Shown here one piece after another: positions 29,340 through 37,846 of a stretch of 64,000 bases of DNA (position 1 is its first letter; each line of letters opens with the position of its first letter). A model generated the notes under the pieces. That model searched no databases and was not told where the DNA came from. It worked only from the letters and a program-made list of their open reading frames with translations. The stretch covers positions 209,809 to 273,808 of the forward strand of contig NZ_JAPPUW010000004.1 in NCBI RefSeq assembly GCF_026712205.1, written 5' to 3'. Position numbers and translations under genes: made by a program. This DNA is from Pelomonas aquatica (GTDB lineage: Bacteria; Pseudomonadota; Gammaproteobacteria; Burkholderiales; Burkholderiaceae_C).

Positions 29340-29732
29340 TCAACCCACGAAGAACAGCGCGACGCAGGTCGCCATGCCGGCGGTCCACAGCAGCGAGCGC
29401 AGCCAGGCCCTGTCGGCCAGGTAGAGGCCGATGTAGGCCAGGCGCGCCGCGACGAAACCCAGCGCCAGCGCGTCCACCGTGGCCTGCGCGGCCTGGTGCT
29501 GGCCGGCGACGAACAGGCCCGCGATGAAGACCGGCAGCGCCTCCCAGCTGTTGGCCTGGGCCGCGTTGGCACGCGCCTGCCAGCCCTCCTGCCGGGCCAG
29601 CCAGTCGCGCGGCCGGCTGTTGTCGAAGCCGCCGTCGCGGCGGCGCTTGCCGAAGCCCCTGGACTTGGCGATGGCCGCGCAGCCGATGGGCAGCAGGCAG
29701 GCGGCGAGCAGGCAGAGCTGGGCGATGGTCAT
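29340..29732 (-). CDS. MAPEG family membrane protein
   Basis: A 130-residue protein with about four hydrophobic segments, fitting the MAPEG (eicosanoid and glutathione metabolism) family: NSWEALPVFIAGLFVAGQ and LAYIGLYLADRAWLRSLLW are characteristic. The bacterial function is unknown. It begins 7 bases after the recR stop on the same strand and is likely the last gene of the dnaX-ybaB-recR transcript. Confidence 0.83.
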   Translation of the reverse strand: MTIAQLCLLAACLLPIGCAAIAKSRGFGKRRRDGGFDNSRPRDWLARQEGWQARANAAQANSWEALPVFIAGLFVAGQHQAAQATVDALALGFVAARLAYIGLYLADRAWLRSLLWTAGMATCVALFFVG

Positions 29733-29739
29733 GGATGGC

Positions 29740-30327
29740 CTAGGTTGAGCGACGGTCAGACAAGGCATGGGCGATGGTGCCCAGGTCCACGTATTCGAGT
29801 TCGCTGCCCACCGGCACGCCGCGCGCGAGCCGCGTGGACTTGATGCCGCGCACGCGCAGCGCCTCGGCCAGCACATGGGCCGTGGCCTCGCCCTCGGCCG
29901 TGAAGCTGGTGGCGAGGATGACCTCGTCCACGCCGTCCTCGGCCGCGCGCGCCAGCAGCTCGGCCGCGCCGATGCGCTGCGTGCCGACGCCGTCCAGCGG
30001 GCTCAGCCGGCCCAGCAGCACGAAGTAGTAGCCGCGGTAGGAGCCGGTGCGCTCCAGCGCGGCCTGGTCGGCCGGCGTCTCGACGACGCAGAGCAGCCGC
30101 CGGTCGCGCTCGGGGTCGGCGCAGACGGCGCAGATCGGCGTCTCGCTGAAGGTGTGGCAGCGCTCGCAGTGCCCGATGCACTCGCCCGCCGCGGTCAGCG
30201 CCTCGGCCAGGCGCGGCATGGCCAGCCGGTCGTGCTGCAGCAGGTGGTAGGCCATGCGCTGGGCCGACTTCTGGCCCACGCCGGGGAGGCGCTTGAGCGC
30301 CTCGATCAACGTCTCAAGCGCGGTCAC
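29740..30327 (-). CDS. recR: Recombination mediator RecR
   Basis: A 195-residue RecF-pathway protein. Helix-hairpin-helix [20 protein letters not shown], a four-Cys zinc finger ([16 protein letters not shown]), a Toprim domain ([14 protein letters not shown]) and a Walker-B-like tail are all present. It helps RecO load RecA on gapped DNA. The start is GTG 30327, 8 bases after the ybaB stop. Confidence 0.96.
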   Translation of the reverse strand: MTALETLIEALKRLPGVGQKSAQRMAYHLLQHDRLAMPRLAEALTAAGECIGHCERCHTFSETPICAVCADPERDRRLLCVVETPADQAALERTGSYRGYYFVLLGRLSPLDGVGTQRIGAAELLARAAEDGVDEVILATSFTAEGEATAHVLAEALRVRGIKSTRLARGVPVGSELEYVDLGTIAHALSDRRST

Positions 30328-30334
30328 GAAGTCT

Positions 30335-30661
30335 TCAGAACGGGAATTTCATGCCGGGGGGCAGCGGCATGCCGGCGGTCAGCTTGCCCATCTTCTCGGC
30401 GCTGGTCGCCTCGGCGCGGCGGGCGGCGTCGTTGAACGCAGCGGCGACGAGGTCTTCCAGCATGTCCTTGTCGTCGTCCAGCAGCGAGGGGTCGATGGTC
30501 ACGCGGCGGACCTCGTTCTTGCAGGTCATGACCACCTTCACGAGGCCGGCGCCGCTCTGGCCCTCGACCTCGATGTGGGCGAGTTCTTCCTGCGCCTTCT
30601 TCAGGTTGTCCTGCATCGCCTGGGCCTGCTTCATCAGGCCGGCCAGTTGACCCTTCATCAT
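30335..30661 (-). CDS. ybaB: YbaB/EbfC nucleoid-associated protein
   Basis: A 108-residue DNA-binding protein starting [20 protein letters not shown], with the conserved [21 protein letters not shown] beta core. It forms tweezer-like dimers on DNA. It sits between dnaX (15-base gap) and recR (7-base gap), the usual order. Two adjacent ATGs at 30661 and 30658 are equally possible. Confidence 0.95.
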   Translation of the reverse strand: MMKGQLAGLMKQAQAMQDNLKKAQEELAHIEVEGQSGAGLVKVVMTCKNEVRRVTIDPSLLDDDKDMLEDLVAAAFNDAARRAEATSAEKMGKLTAGMPLPPGMKFPF

Positions 30662-30676
30662 GGTGTTGGTTCCTTG

Positions 30677-32539
30677 TCAGTGAGTGATCGGCGTTATGGA
30701 TCCGGGCAGGATGCGCGCCGACGGGAATTGGGAAAGCAGCGTGCGCGTCATCGGGTGCGACGCGGCGAGGTCTTCGGCGGCGCGCTGCTGGGCCTCGGCA
30801 CGCGCCACGCTGCGCAGCGCGATCGAGTCCTCGGCGACGCCGGCCTGGATGTCCAGCCGCGCATCGAGCGCCGCCGCGAGCTTGTCGACGAGGGCCGGCG
30901 CGCGCAGCGACTCGCGCTCGACGCGCAGCGTCCAGACCTCGCGGCCATCGACGCTCTGGCAGCCCAGGGCCTGGGCCTGGCGGGCCAGCTCACCGGTCAT
31001 GCCGACGAGGTTCAGGCCGGCGATGCGTTCGGCCCACTGTGCGCCTTCGGGCGTCTCGCGCAGCTCGACACGGCGCGGCGCCTCGGCTTCGCGCGGGGCC
31101 GGCACCGTAGGCGCGTCGTCGGCCTCCATCCACGGCGGCGGCGCGTCGTCGGGTGGCGGGCCGTCGCCCAAGGCCATGTCGTCTTGGTCCGCGGCCGACG
31201 GCTCGACGGGGCGCGGACGCAGCCGGTCGCTGAAGCTGGGCGCCGCGGGCTCGGCCAGCTTGGGCGGGGCGGCCACGGGCCGGGGTGCCGCGGCCGGCGC
31301 CGCCACGGGCGCGACGGCAACGGGCGATGCGACGACGGGTGCCGGCGGCGCCACCTTGGGCAGCGGCACCGCGACGACGGCCTTGGCCACCACCGGCGGG
31401 CGCACCAGCGCCGCGGCCTTCACGGGCCGGGGCTGGGTGCCGGCGGGCCGAAAAGCCAGCATGCGCAGCAGCACCATCAGCAGGCCGGCGTATTCGTCCG
31501 GCGCCAGATGCAGCTCGGCGCGGCCATGCAGGGCCATGCTGTACATCAGCTGCACCTCGTCGGCCGGCAGCAGCGCGGCGAGGCGGCGGATCTCGGCGGT
31601 CTCGTTGTCGCCGTCGTCCAGGGCCGTCGGCGCGGCCTGGGCCAGGGCCATCTGCTGCAGCAGCGTGGCCAGGTCTTCCAGCGTGCCGGCGGCCGACAGG
31701 CCCGCGCCGCGCAGCGCATCGGCCTGGGCCACGACGGCCTCGCCGCTGGCCGCCGCCAGCGCGTCGACGATGGCCACGACATGGCCGCGGTCCACGCTGC
31801 CCAGCATCTGGCGCACGCCGGCCTCGGTCAGCGAACCGGCGCCGAAGGCGATGGCCTGGTCGGTCAGCGACAGCGCATCGCGCATCGAGCCGCGCGCCGC
31901 GCGCGCCAGCAGCCGCAGCGCGCCAGGCTCGGCCGGCACGCTCTCGGCGCCCAGCACATTGCCCAGGTGGCTCTGCACGTCGGCCGCGGCCATGGGGCGC
32001 AGGTTGAACTGCAGGCAGCGCGACAGCACGGTGACCGGCACCTTCTGCGGGTCGGTCGTGGCCAGCACGAACTTCAGGTAGTCAGGCGGCTCCTCCAGCG
32101 TCTTCAGCATTGCGTTGAAGGCGGTGTTGGAGAGCATGTGCACTTCGTCGATCATGTAGACCTTGAAGCGGCCGACGACGGGCTTGTAGACCGCCTGGTC
32201 CAGCAGCTGCGAGATCTCCTCGACGCCGCGGTTGGAGGCCGCGTCCAGCTCCACGTAGTCGACGAAACGGCCGGCATCGATGTCGCGGCAGGCCGCGCAG
32301 ACGCCGCAGGGCTGCGCCGTGATGCCGCCCGTGCCGTCCGGCCCGGTGCAGTTCAGGCTCTTGGCGAGGATGCGCGACACCGTCGTCTTGCCGACGCCGC
32401 GCGTGCCGGTGAACAGATAGGCGTGGTGCAGCCGGCCCTGCGTCAGCGCATTGGCCAGCGCCTGCACGACGTGCTCCTGGCCGACGAGCTGCTCGAAACT
32501 CTGCGGACGGTATTTGCGGGCCAGGACCAGATAGCTCAT
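30677..32539 (-). CDS. dnaX: DNA polymerase III subunits gamma/tau
   Basis: A 620-residue clamp-loader ATPase. MSYLVLARKYRPQSFEQLVG start, Walker A FTGTRGVGKTT, four zinc-binding cysteines within NCTGPDGTGGITAQPCGVC and the following AAC, Walker B MIDEVHMLS, sensor SRCLQFNL. Domains III and tau follow with an Ala/Pro-rich linker at residues 365-480. No slippery A-run for programmed frameshifting was noticed, so a separate gamma form may not be made that way. First gene of dnaX-ybaB-recR. Confidence 0.96.
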   Translation of the reverse strand: MSYLVLARKYRPQSFEQLVGQEHVVQALANALTQGRLHHAYLFTGTRGVGKTTVSRILAKSLNCTGPDGTGGITAQPCGVCAACRDIDAGRFVDYVELDAASNRGVEEISQLLDQAVYKPVVGRFKVYMIDEVHMLSNTAFNAMLKTLEEPPDYLKFVLATTDPQKVPVTVLSRCLQFNLRPMAAADVQSHLGNVLGAESVPAEPGALRLLARAARGSMRDALSLTDQAIAFGAGSLTEAGVRQMLGSVDRGHVVAIVDALAAASGEAVVAQADALRGAGLSAAGTLEDLATLLQQMALAQAAPTALDDGDNETAEIRRLAALLPADEVQLMYSMALHGRAELHLAPDEYAGLLMVLLRMLAFRPAGTQPRPVKAAALVRPPVVAKAVVAVPLPKVAPPAPVVASPVAVAPVAAPAAAPRPVAAPPKLAEPAAPSFSDRLRPRPVEPSAADQDDMALGDGPPPDDAPPPWMEADDAPTVPAPREAEAPRRVELRETPEGAQWAERIAGLNLVGMTGELARQAQALGCQSVDGREVWTLRVERESLRAPALVDKLAAALDARLDIQAGVAEDSIALRSVARAEAQQRAAEDLAASHPMTRTLLSQFPSARILPGSITPITH

Positions 32540-32569
32540 GGCGGGGATTCTAGGGTCGGGGTCACCGCG

Positions 32570-32575
32570 GATAAT
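32570..32575 (+). promoter_or_regulatory. Candidate -10 for the purM-like gene, possibly leaderless
   Basis: GATAAT lies in a GCGGAT-A-ATCCGC palindrome and ends 7 bases before the ATG at 32583, so transcription could begin at or next to the start codon. The -35 region is poor. Confidence 0.4.
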
Positions 32576-32582
32576 CCGCCCT

Positions 32583-33692
32583 ATGACCTCGCAAGCACCC
32601 CTCACCTACGACCAGGCCGGCGTCAACTACGACCTGATCGATCCGCTCAAGATCACGGCCCAGCGCGCCGCCGCGGCCACCGCGTCACACCTCGCCGGCC
32701 ACGGCTTCAGCGAGGTCAAGGCGTCGCGCGGCGAATCGGCCTATGTCGTGGACGTGGGGCCGTTCTACATGGCGTCCATCGTCGAATGCCTGGGCACCAA
32801 GACCCTCGTCGCCGACGAAATGGCCAGGCAGACCGGCAAGAGCTTCTTCGCCGGCATTGCGCAGGACACGATCGCGATGGCGGTCAACGACCTCATCACC
32901 GTCGGCGCGACGCCGCTGGTCGTGCAGGCCTACTGGGCCGCCGGCGGTAGCGACTGGTTCGGCGACGCGCAGCGCGCCCAGGCCCTGGTGGCCGGCTGGA
33001 AGGCCGCCTGCGACACCTGCCAGGTCGCCTGGGGCGGCGGCGAGACGCCGGCCCTGGCCGGCATCGTCGAGGACGGCCGCATCGACCTGGCCGCCTCCTG
33101 CACCGGCCTCATCAACCCCAAGGAGAGGCTGTCGGTCGGCGACAAGCTCGGCGCCGACGACGCCATCGTGCTGCTGGCCTCCAGCGGCATCCACGCCAAC
33201 GGCCTGAGCCTGGCCCGCAAGCTCGCCGAGCGCCTGCCCCGGGGCTATCTGACCGAGATCGAACCGGGCCTGACCTACGGCGAAGCCCTGCTCGCGCCCA
33301 CCGCGCTGTACTCGCCGGTGACCGAGGCGCTGTGGAAGGCCGGCATCGCGCCGCATTACTGCGCCAACATCACCGGCCACGGCTGGCGCAAGCTGCTGCG
33401 CCACCCCAGCGCGCTGACCTACCGCATCCACACCGTGCCGCCCAAGACCGCGGTGCTGGACTTCATCCAGAAGCAGGCCGGCCAGGACGACCGCGAGGCC
33501 TATTCCACGCTGAACATGGGTGCCGGCTTCGCGATCTTCGTCAAGGCCGCGGACGCCGAGCGCACGGCCCAGGTCGCGCGCGACTGCGGCATCGCTGCCT
33601 GGGTGGCCGGCACGGTCGAGGCGGGCGAGAAGCAGCTGCTGATCGAGCCCTTGAACATCCGCTTCAGCGAAGACGACCTCGCGCTGCGCTGA
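32583..33692 (+). CDS. PurM-like AIR synthase-related protein
   Basis: A 369-residue PurM-superfamily ATP-binding enzyme. It begins like PurM (LTYDQAGVNYDLIDPLKI) and carries FAGIAQDTIAMAVNDLITVG, GGGETPALAGIV, SSGIHANGLSLAR and NITGHGWRKLLRHP. The usual PurM glycine-rich motif following the first strand (IGGFGGLF) is not seen; the sequence there is VVDVGPFYMASIVECLGTKT. It is either a divergent phosphoribosylformylglycinamidine cyclo-ligase or a paralogue. It is alone on the plus strand, divergent from dnaX. Confidence 0.78.
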   Translation: MTSQAPLTYDQAGVNYDLIDPLKITAQRAAAATASHLAGHGFSEVKASRGESAYVVDVGPFYMASIVECLGTKTLVADEMARQTGKSFFAGIAQDTIAMAVNDLITVGATPLVVQAYWAAGGSDWFGDAQRAQALVAGWKAACDTCQVAWGGGETPALAGIVEDGRIDLAASCTGLINPKERLSVGDKLGADDAIVLLASSGIHANGLSLARKLAERLPRGYLTEIEPGLTYGEALLAPTALYSPVTEALWKAGIAPHYCANITGHGWRKLLRHPSALTYRIHTVPPKTAVLDFIQKQAGQDDREAYSTLNMGAGFAIFVKAADAERTAQVARDCGIAAWVAGTVEAGEKQLLIEPLNIRFSEDDLALR

Positions 33693-33711
33693 GCCCCGCG
33701 CCGCCCCGGCC

Positions 33712-34098
33712 ATGACGTGGTTTTATTCGCAGATGGTCCAGTGGCATGTGCTGCTGGCCTGGTGCAGCGTGGCCCTCTTCTTCACGCGTGGCCTGATGTT
33801 CCAGTTCGGCACGCCGGCCATGCAGGAGATTGCGCAGGACGCGCGCCTGATGGTGCTGGTGTTCGGCGTGAACGCCTGCCTCGTCGTCACGGGCCTGAGC
33901 CTGTGGGGCTCCATCGGCTACAACCCCATGACCGACTGGTGGCTGGGCGTGAAGCTCGTCGCGCTGGTCGGCTATTTGGTCTGCGGCCACTGGGCGATGA
34001 GCCAGACGCGCCTGCACCTGCTGGGCTATCTGACCGCGCTCGCGCTGCTGGCGCTCGCGATGGACCTTTCGATCAACCGGCAGTTCCTGCCCGGTTGA
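33712..34098 (+). CDS. SirB2-like four-helix membrane protein
   Basis: A 128-residue protein with four hydrophobic segments, starting MTWFYSQMVQWHVLLAWCSV. The pattern resembles the SirB2 family (inner-membrane, no firm function). It follows the purM-like gene by 19 bases. Its last 26 bases overlap tail-to-tail with the 3' end of the convergent TetR gene. Confidence 0.68.
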   Translation: MTWFYSQMVQWHVLLAWCSVALFFTRGLMFQFGTPAMQEIAQDARLMVLVFGVNACLVVTGLSLWGSIGYNPMTDWWLGVKLVALVGYLVCGHWAMSQTRLHLLGYLTALALLALAMDLSINRQFLPG

Positions 34099-34645
34099 GC
34101 GCCTTCAACAGCAGCGACAGGGACGCCAGCGCGTCCTCGGGCTGCGCCAGCATCTGCGCCCTGACGATGGCGCCGTCCACCGCCAATGCCATCGCACGCG
34201 CCTGCGCGGCGCGGCCGCGGCTCGCGGGCAGCAGTGCAGCGAGCGCCTCGGTCATTTCGCGCTTGTGGGACCGTGCCGCCTCCAGCACGCCCGGCTGCAC
34301 GGGCCCCAATTCGCCGACGCTGTTGATGAACGCGCAGCCGCGGTAGTCCTCGCTGCCGAACCACTCGCGCAAGGCCGGGACGACGGCCGCGGCCGTGCCG
34401 CCATGGCGCTGCAATGCGTCGGTGAACCACTCCATCCACATCGCATGCCGGCGTCCAAGGAAAGCCAGGATGAGGTCGTCCTTGCTCGGGAACTGGCGGT
34501 AGAAGGTGACCTTGGTGACGCCCGCCTCGGCAATCACGCGGTCGATGCCGGTGGCGCGCACGCCGTCCCGATAGAACAGGCCATGGGCGGCGGCGAGGAT
34601 GCGCTCGCGAGGCAGGGCATCGGGCGCGGCGGCGACGGTCGACAT
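34073..34645 (-). CDS. TetR family transcriptional regulator
   Basis: A 190-residue repressor. The N-terminal helix-turn-helix is clear (RILAAAHGLFYRDGVRATGI ... AGVTKVTFYRQFPSKDDLIL). The C-terminal ligand domain is the TetR_C type with a Cys-containing segment (DYRGCAFINSVGELG). Two matching palindromes sit between it and the divergent DUF1348 gene, so it very probably represses both itself and that gene. Confidence 0.92.
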   Translation of the reverse strand: MSTVAAAPDALPRERILAAAHGLFYRDGVRATGIDRVIAEAGVTKVTFYRQFPSKDDLILAFLGRRHAMWMEWFTDALQRHGGTAAAVVPALREWFGSEDYRGCAFINSVGELGPVQPGVLEAARSHKREMTEALAALLPASRGRAAQARAMALAVDGAIVRAQMLAQPEDALASLSLLLKALNRAGTAG

Positions 34646-34653
34646 GGCGCCAG

Positions 34654-34673
34654 TGTAGACCGATCTGTCTACA
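34654..34673. promoter_or_regulatory. TetR operator copy 1
   Basis: Perfect palindrome TGTAGAC-N6-GTCTACA, 9 bases upstream of the TetR ATG. The Spacer and right arm are repeated at the second site 36 bases away. Confidence 0.75.
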
Positions 34674-34689
34674 TCACCTAGACTGGCCA

Positions 34690-34710
34690 CGCAGACAGAC
34701 CTGTCTACAT
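34690..34710. promoter_or_regulatory. TetR operator copy 2
   Basis: CGCAGACAGACCTGTCTACA aligns with copy 1 (matching half GTCTACAT, imperfect left half GCAGACAG). It lies 20 bases before the DUF1348 ATG. Together the two sites cover the whole divergent promoter region. Confidence 0.65.
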
Positions 34711-34730
34711 TCAGGCCGCACACGAAAGCC

Positions 34731-35198
34731 ATGACCACCAAGCCACCCCTGCCTCCGTTCACCCACGAATCGGCCGTCCAGAAGGTCCGCCTCGCCGAGG
34801 ACGCCTGGAACTCCCGCGATCCCGCACGCGTCGTGCAGGTCTACACCGAGGACACCCGCTGGCGCAACCGCGTCGAGTTCCCGGTGGGTCACGATCAAAT
34901 AACCCAGTTCCTGGCGCGCAAGTGGGCGCGCGAGCTGGACTACCGCCTGATCAAGGAGCTGTGGGCACATGATGGCGCGCGCATCGCGGTCCGCTTCGCC
35001 TACGAGTGGCACGACGACAGCGGCCAGTGGCACCGCTCCTACGGCAACGAGAACTGGGAGTTCAACGGCGCAGGCCTGATGCAACGCCGTTTCGCCAGCA
35101 TCAATGACCTGCCCATCGCCGCCGATGCACGCAAGTTCTTCTGGCCCCTGGGCCGCCGCCCCGACGACCATCCGGGCCTGTCGGAACTGGACCTCTGA
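34731..35198 (+). CDS. DUF1348 (NTF2-like) protein
   Basis: A 155-residue SnoaL/NTF2-fold protein: [58 protein letters not shown] are DUF1348 hallmarks. Enzymatic role unknown. It is divergent from a TetR gene with two operators in between, the typical arrangement of an inducible stress or detoxification gene. Confidence 0.87.
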   Translation: MTTKPPLPPFTHESAVQKVRLAEDAWNSRDPARVVQVYTEDTRWRNRVEFPVGHDQITQFLARKWARELDYRLIKELWAHDGARIAVRFAYEWHDDSGQWHRSYGNENWEFNGAGLMQRRFASINDLPIAADARKFFWPLGRRPDDHPGLSELDL

Positions 35199-35207
35199 AG
35201 CTCGAAC

Positions 35208-35213
35208 TACAAT
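35208..35213 (+). promoter_or_regulatory. -10 element of the 4.5S RNA gene
   Basis: TACAAT ends 7 bases before G35221, the first base of the predicted 4.5S RNA helix. The -35 overlaps the DUF1348 stop region and is weak. Confidence 0.6.
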
Positions 35214-35220
35214 ACCCCTC

Positions 35221-35315
35221 GACGGGCCTCCCCGCATGGAAGCGCGCCCAACCGGGTCAGGTGGGGAACCAAGCAGCCCTAAGCGTTGCAACCAGTGCCG
35301 GGGGTAAGGCTCGTC
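35221..35315 (+). ncRNA. ffs: Signal recognition particle 4.5S RNA
   Basis: About 95 bases forming the small bacterial SRP RNA. The Ffh-binding core is visible: GGTCAGG at 35255-35261 with GGAACCAAGCAGCC at 35265-35278 opposite. The closing helix pairs GACGGGCCT at the 5' end with AAGGCTCGTC at the 3' end, and CCCC with GGGGG. The RNA binds Ffh and guides ribosomes making membrane proteins. Ends are estimated from pairing and the -10 spacing. An integrase remnant follows immediately. Confidence 0.93.
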
Positions 35316-35383
35316 ACCTCGTTTACCCTAAGTCGTTGATCGACAAATAGTTTTGATCTGACAAGGACTTAGACCGAGCCGAC

Positions 35384-35405
35384 TGTGTACTTTTGATGTG
35401 TACTT
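35384..35405 (+). repeat. Direct repeats at the integrase 5' end
   Basis: TGTGTACTT occurs twice, 13 bases apart (35384-35392 and 35397-35405), directly before the integrase start. The region 35316-35418 is AT-richer than the surroundings. It may be an arm-type integrase binding site, part of the attachment site, or an operator. Confidence 0.45.
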
Positions 35406-35418
35406 CCGGGGTTCGCTC

Positions 35419-36912
35419 ATGACAAAAGTGAGCGAAGCGATGAAGAGAGCCCCCGGGGTTCACCAGCGGCCAGGATCGAGCATCTGGCATTGGGGCATCA
35501 AGGCCCCCAAGGACCTACAGAAGCGCTACCCGGGGCAGTGGGCACACCGCGGCTCCCTGAACACCTCAGACCTGAGAACAGCCAATGAGCGGGCCGCGGT
35601 CCTGCGTGCGCAGTGGCTGACCCGGTTTGCCCAGCAGCGAGAGGCCGGCACGCGGCAAGCAGCCGGGCCGGCACCCATCCTGCTCACCCCCGAGCTGATC
35701 CGCGAGGCTGCCGACCTGATGCACGCCCGCATGCTGGAATCGGACGAGACGGTCCGCATGGCCGGTCTCAACCCCACCAACATGGAAACCCAGGCCCTCG
35801 CACTGGAGCTGGAAGCCGCACAACTGAAGCGTGCTTACGCCACAGGCTCTGCCGAGCCGGTAGAGAACATCCTCCCGAACTGGCTGATGGCCCTCGGGAT
35901 GGAGGTCAGCGCAGCGGACCCGCTTCGCCCTGCCCTGGCCCGTGAGCTGGTGAAAGCCCGCCTGAGGGCCATCCAGGCTCGACAGTCCCGCCACTCGGGC
36001 GAGCTGGTGGAGACCCCGCCGGAGCCCCAGCTCCCAGCCCTGGGCGCCATCCAAGGCACAGCAGAGGTAGCCCAGGTTTCCGCACCGGCCGGCGTGCCCA
36101 AGAACCTGCGGGAGGTCTTCACTCGCTGGAAGGCTGCCAAGACCCGCTCACCGGATTCGGTCAACGCTTGCGACCGCTCCCTAGCCCTGTTTGAAGAGAA
36201 GTTCGGACACCCACGCCTGAAGGAGATTTCCCGGGCCACCGGGGACGCCTTCCGCGCCCACCTGTTGACACTGGACCTCGCATCGAAGACCAAGCATGAC
36301 CGCATGACCTGGGTGAAGTCACTGCTGAAGTACGCCCGTCGTGACCTGGAGGTCATCCCCAGCAACCCGTGGGAGGGCCTGGACGTAGCGCACAAGACCG
36401 AAAACCGGCGCATGCCGTGGAAGGGCGACCAGCTCCGAGCCTTCTTTGAACTGCCGCTCTTCACTGCCCATGAGCTGCCGAAGGACTCCAAGGCCGCAGG
36501 CGCCGCCGCTTACTGGATTCCGCTCCTTGGCCTGTTCACAGGTGCCCGCGTAGGCGAGCTGTGCCAGCTCCGGGTCGCTGACATTGAGCAGACCGAGGCG
36601 GGCGCCTTCCTGCACATCACCGAGGAAGCTGAAGGAGCCACGGTCAAGACCGAGGCCGGCCTGCGCTCCGTGCCCATTCATAGCGAACTGGTCCGGCTGG
36701 GCTTCCTGGGCTACGTGGATGCCATGAAGGCATCTGCCTCAACGATTCTCGAGTCGCAGCGGATGGTGGGTTTCGTCAGCGGCTCCAAGTCCGCCGAAGC
36801 CACCACAGCCCTAGGCCCGCCACACCCAGCGCCGCCAGCGCCAGGCCCAGCAGCACGTTCAGCGTCTCCAGTGCGAAGCCGCCGAGTTCGCCGGTGTGCA
36901 ACGGATAGATGA
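35419..36912 (+). pseudogene. Tyrosine integrase, 3'-truncated
   Basis: Residues 1-440 are a site-specific tyrosine recombinase with an N-terminal processing-type domain (GSSIWHWGIKAPKDLQKRYP), a core-binding helix region (about 235-320) and the first half of the catalytic domain: Arg in LFTGARVGELCQLR and Lys-region EAGLRSVPIHSELVRLGF. From about base 36740 the frame runs through the antisense of the PepSY gene, giving a Pro/Ala-rich tail. The HxxR, second His/Trp and the nucleophile Tyr are absent, so it cannot recombine DNA. Codon use is less GC3-biased than its neighbours, a sign of transfer. It abuts the 4.5S RNA gene, a plausible integration target. Confidence 0.85.
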
Positions 36913-37846
36913 CGCTGTTGAAACGCGCGCCCGGGTCCAGTTCGCTCCAGCGATCCGTGCGCAGCACGATGCCCGTCTGCGGGTGCATCCAGACCGAGGT
37001 CAGGCCGTTGGGGTGCGGGTCGTCGGGCAGCTTCAGCCGCACGCGCACCGGCTTGGCCATGTCGGCCGGCAGCGCGACATAGCCCACCGGCGCACCGTCG
37101 CTGCTTGCCGCTGCGTTGGCGACCAGCACGTCCAGCGGTTGTGGCGGCAGTGCCGGGTCGGCGACCCTGACCTGGGGCGGCGCCAGCGGCGTCTGGCCGG
37201 ACAGCGAGGTCAGCGCCTGCCCCAGCGGCTTCCAGGCCATATAGGCGCCCGTCGCAACCGGCATGGCGATCAGCAGGCCGAGCAAGGCGCCGCCGGTGCG
37301 GTGCAGGTCGAAGAGGCCGCGCAGCAGGCCGCGGTCCAGCGCCAGCACGAACGCCTGCTTCCAGCGCTTGGGCCACCACAGCACCAGACCGCCGATCAGC
37401 AGCACCAGATAGGTCAGCGCCAACGCGGCCAGCAGGGGCTTGCCGGCGGCGTTCATCAGCAGCGAGCTGTGCAACTCGAAGACGAAGTTGAAGCTGCCCT
37501 CGCGCTCCCCGCGCCGCCCCAGTTCGCGGGCGTCGCGCGGGTCGACATAGATATAGCCCTCCCATGGACCGCCGCGCACCATCGCACGAAGGCTTTCGCC
37601 GGCCTGGCGCGGCGGCCGCAGCACGAAGGACGCGTCCGGGCCGAACTCGGCCCGCAGTCGCCGACGCGTGCGCTCCAGCAGATCCGGCGCACTGGGGCCG
37701 ACGGGCACGCTGAACAGCTCGGCATTCAACTGGCGGTCCAGCGGCTTCAGCACGACGAGGCTGCTGCCCAGCAGGGCCACGACCGTCAGCGGCAATCCCA
37801 GGGCCAGGGCCGCCCAGCGGTGCAGCTTCAGCCAGAAGCGCCGCAT
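36776..37846 (-). CDS. PepSY-associated TM (iron-uptake reductase-type) protein
   Basis: A 356-residue inner-membrane protein with about four transmembrane helices: residues 8-33 (LHRWAALALGLPLTVVALLG), about 135-160, about 185-210 and the C-terminus. Conserved His residues lie in LHRW, FELHSSLL, DLHRTGG and PLHTGELGG. PepSY_TM proteins next to TonB receptors are thought to reduce ferric siderophores. ATG 37846 shares its A with the receptor stop (TGATG), so they are coupled. Its 3' end is where the integrase gene was cut. Confidence 0.88.
   Translation of the reverse strand: MRRFWLKLHRWAALALGLPLTVVALLGSSLVVLKPLDRQLNAELFSVPVGPSAPDLLERTRRRLRAEFGPDASFVLRPPRQAGESLRAMVRGGPWEGYIYVDPRDARELGRRGEREGSFNFVFELHSSLLMNAAGKPLLAALALTYLVLLIGGLVLWWPKRWKQAFVLALDRGLLRGLFDLHRTGGALLGLLIAMPVATGAYMAWKPLGQALTSLSGQTPLAPPQVRVADPALPPQPLDVLVANAAASSDGAPVGYVALPADMAKPVRVRLKLPDDPHPNGLTSVWMHPQTGIVLRTDRWSELDPGARFNSVIYPLHTGELGGFALETLNVLLGLALAALGVAGLGLWWLRRTWSR

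Noticed and set aside
30677..32539. Programmed frameshift site in dnaX
   Set aside because: No A-rich slippery heptamer with a downstream hairpin was noticed in the gene.
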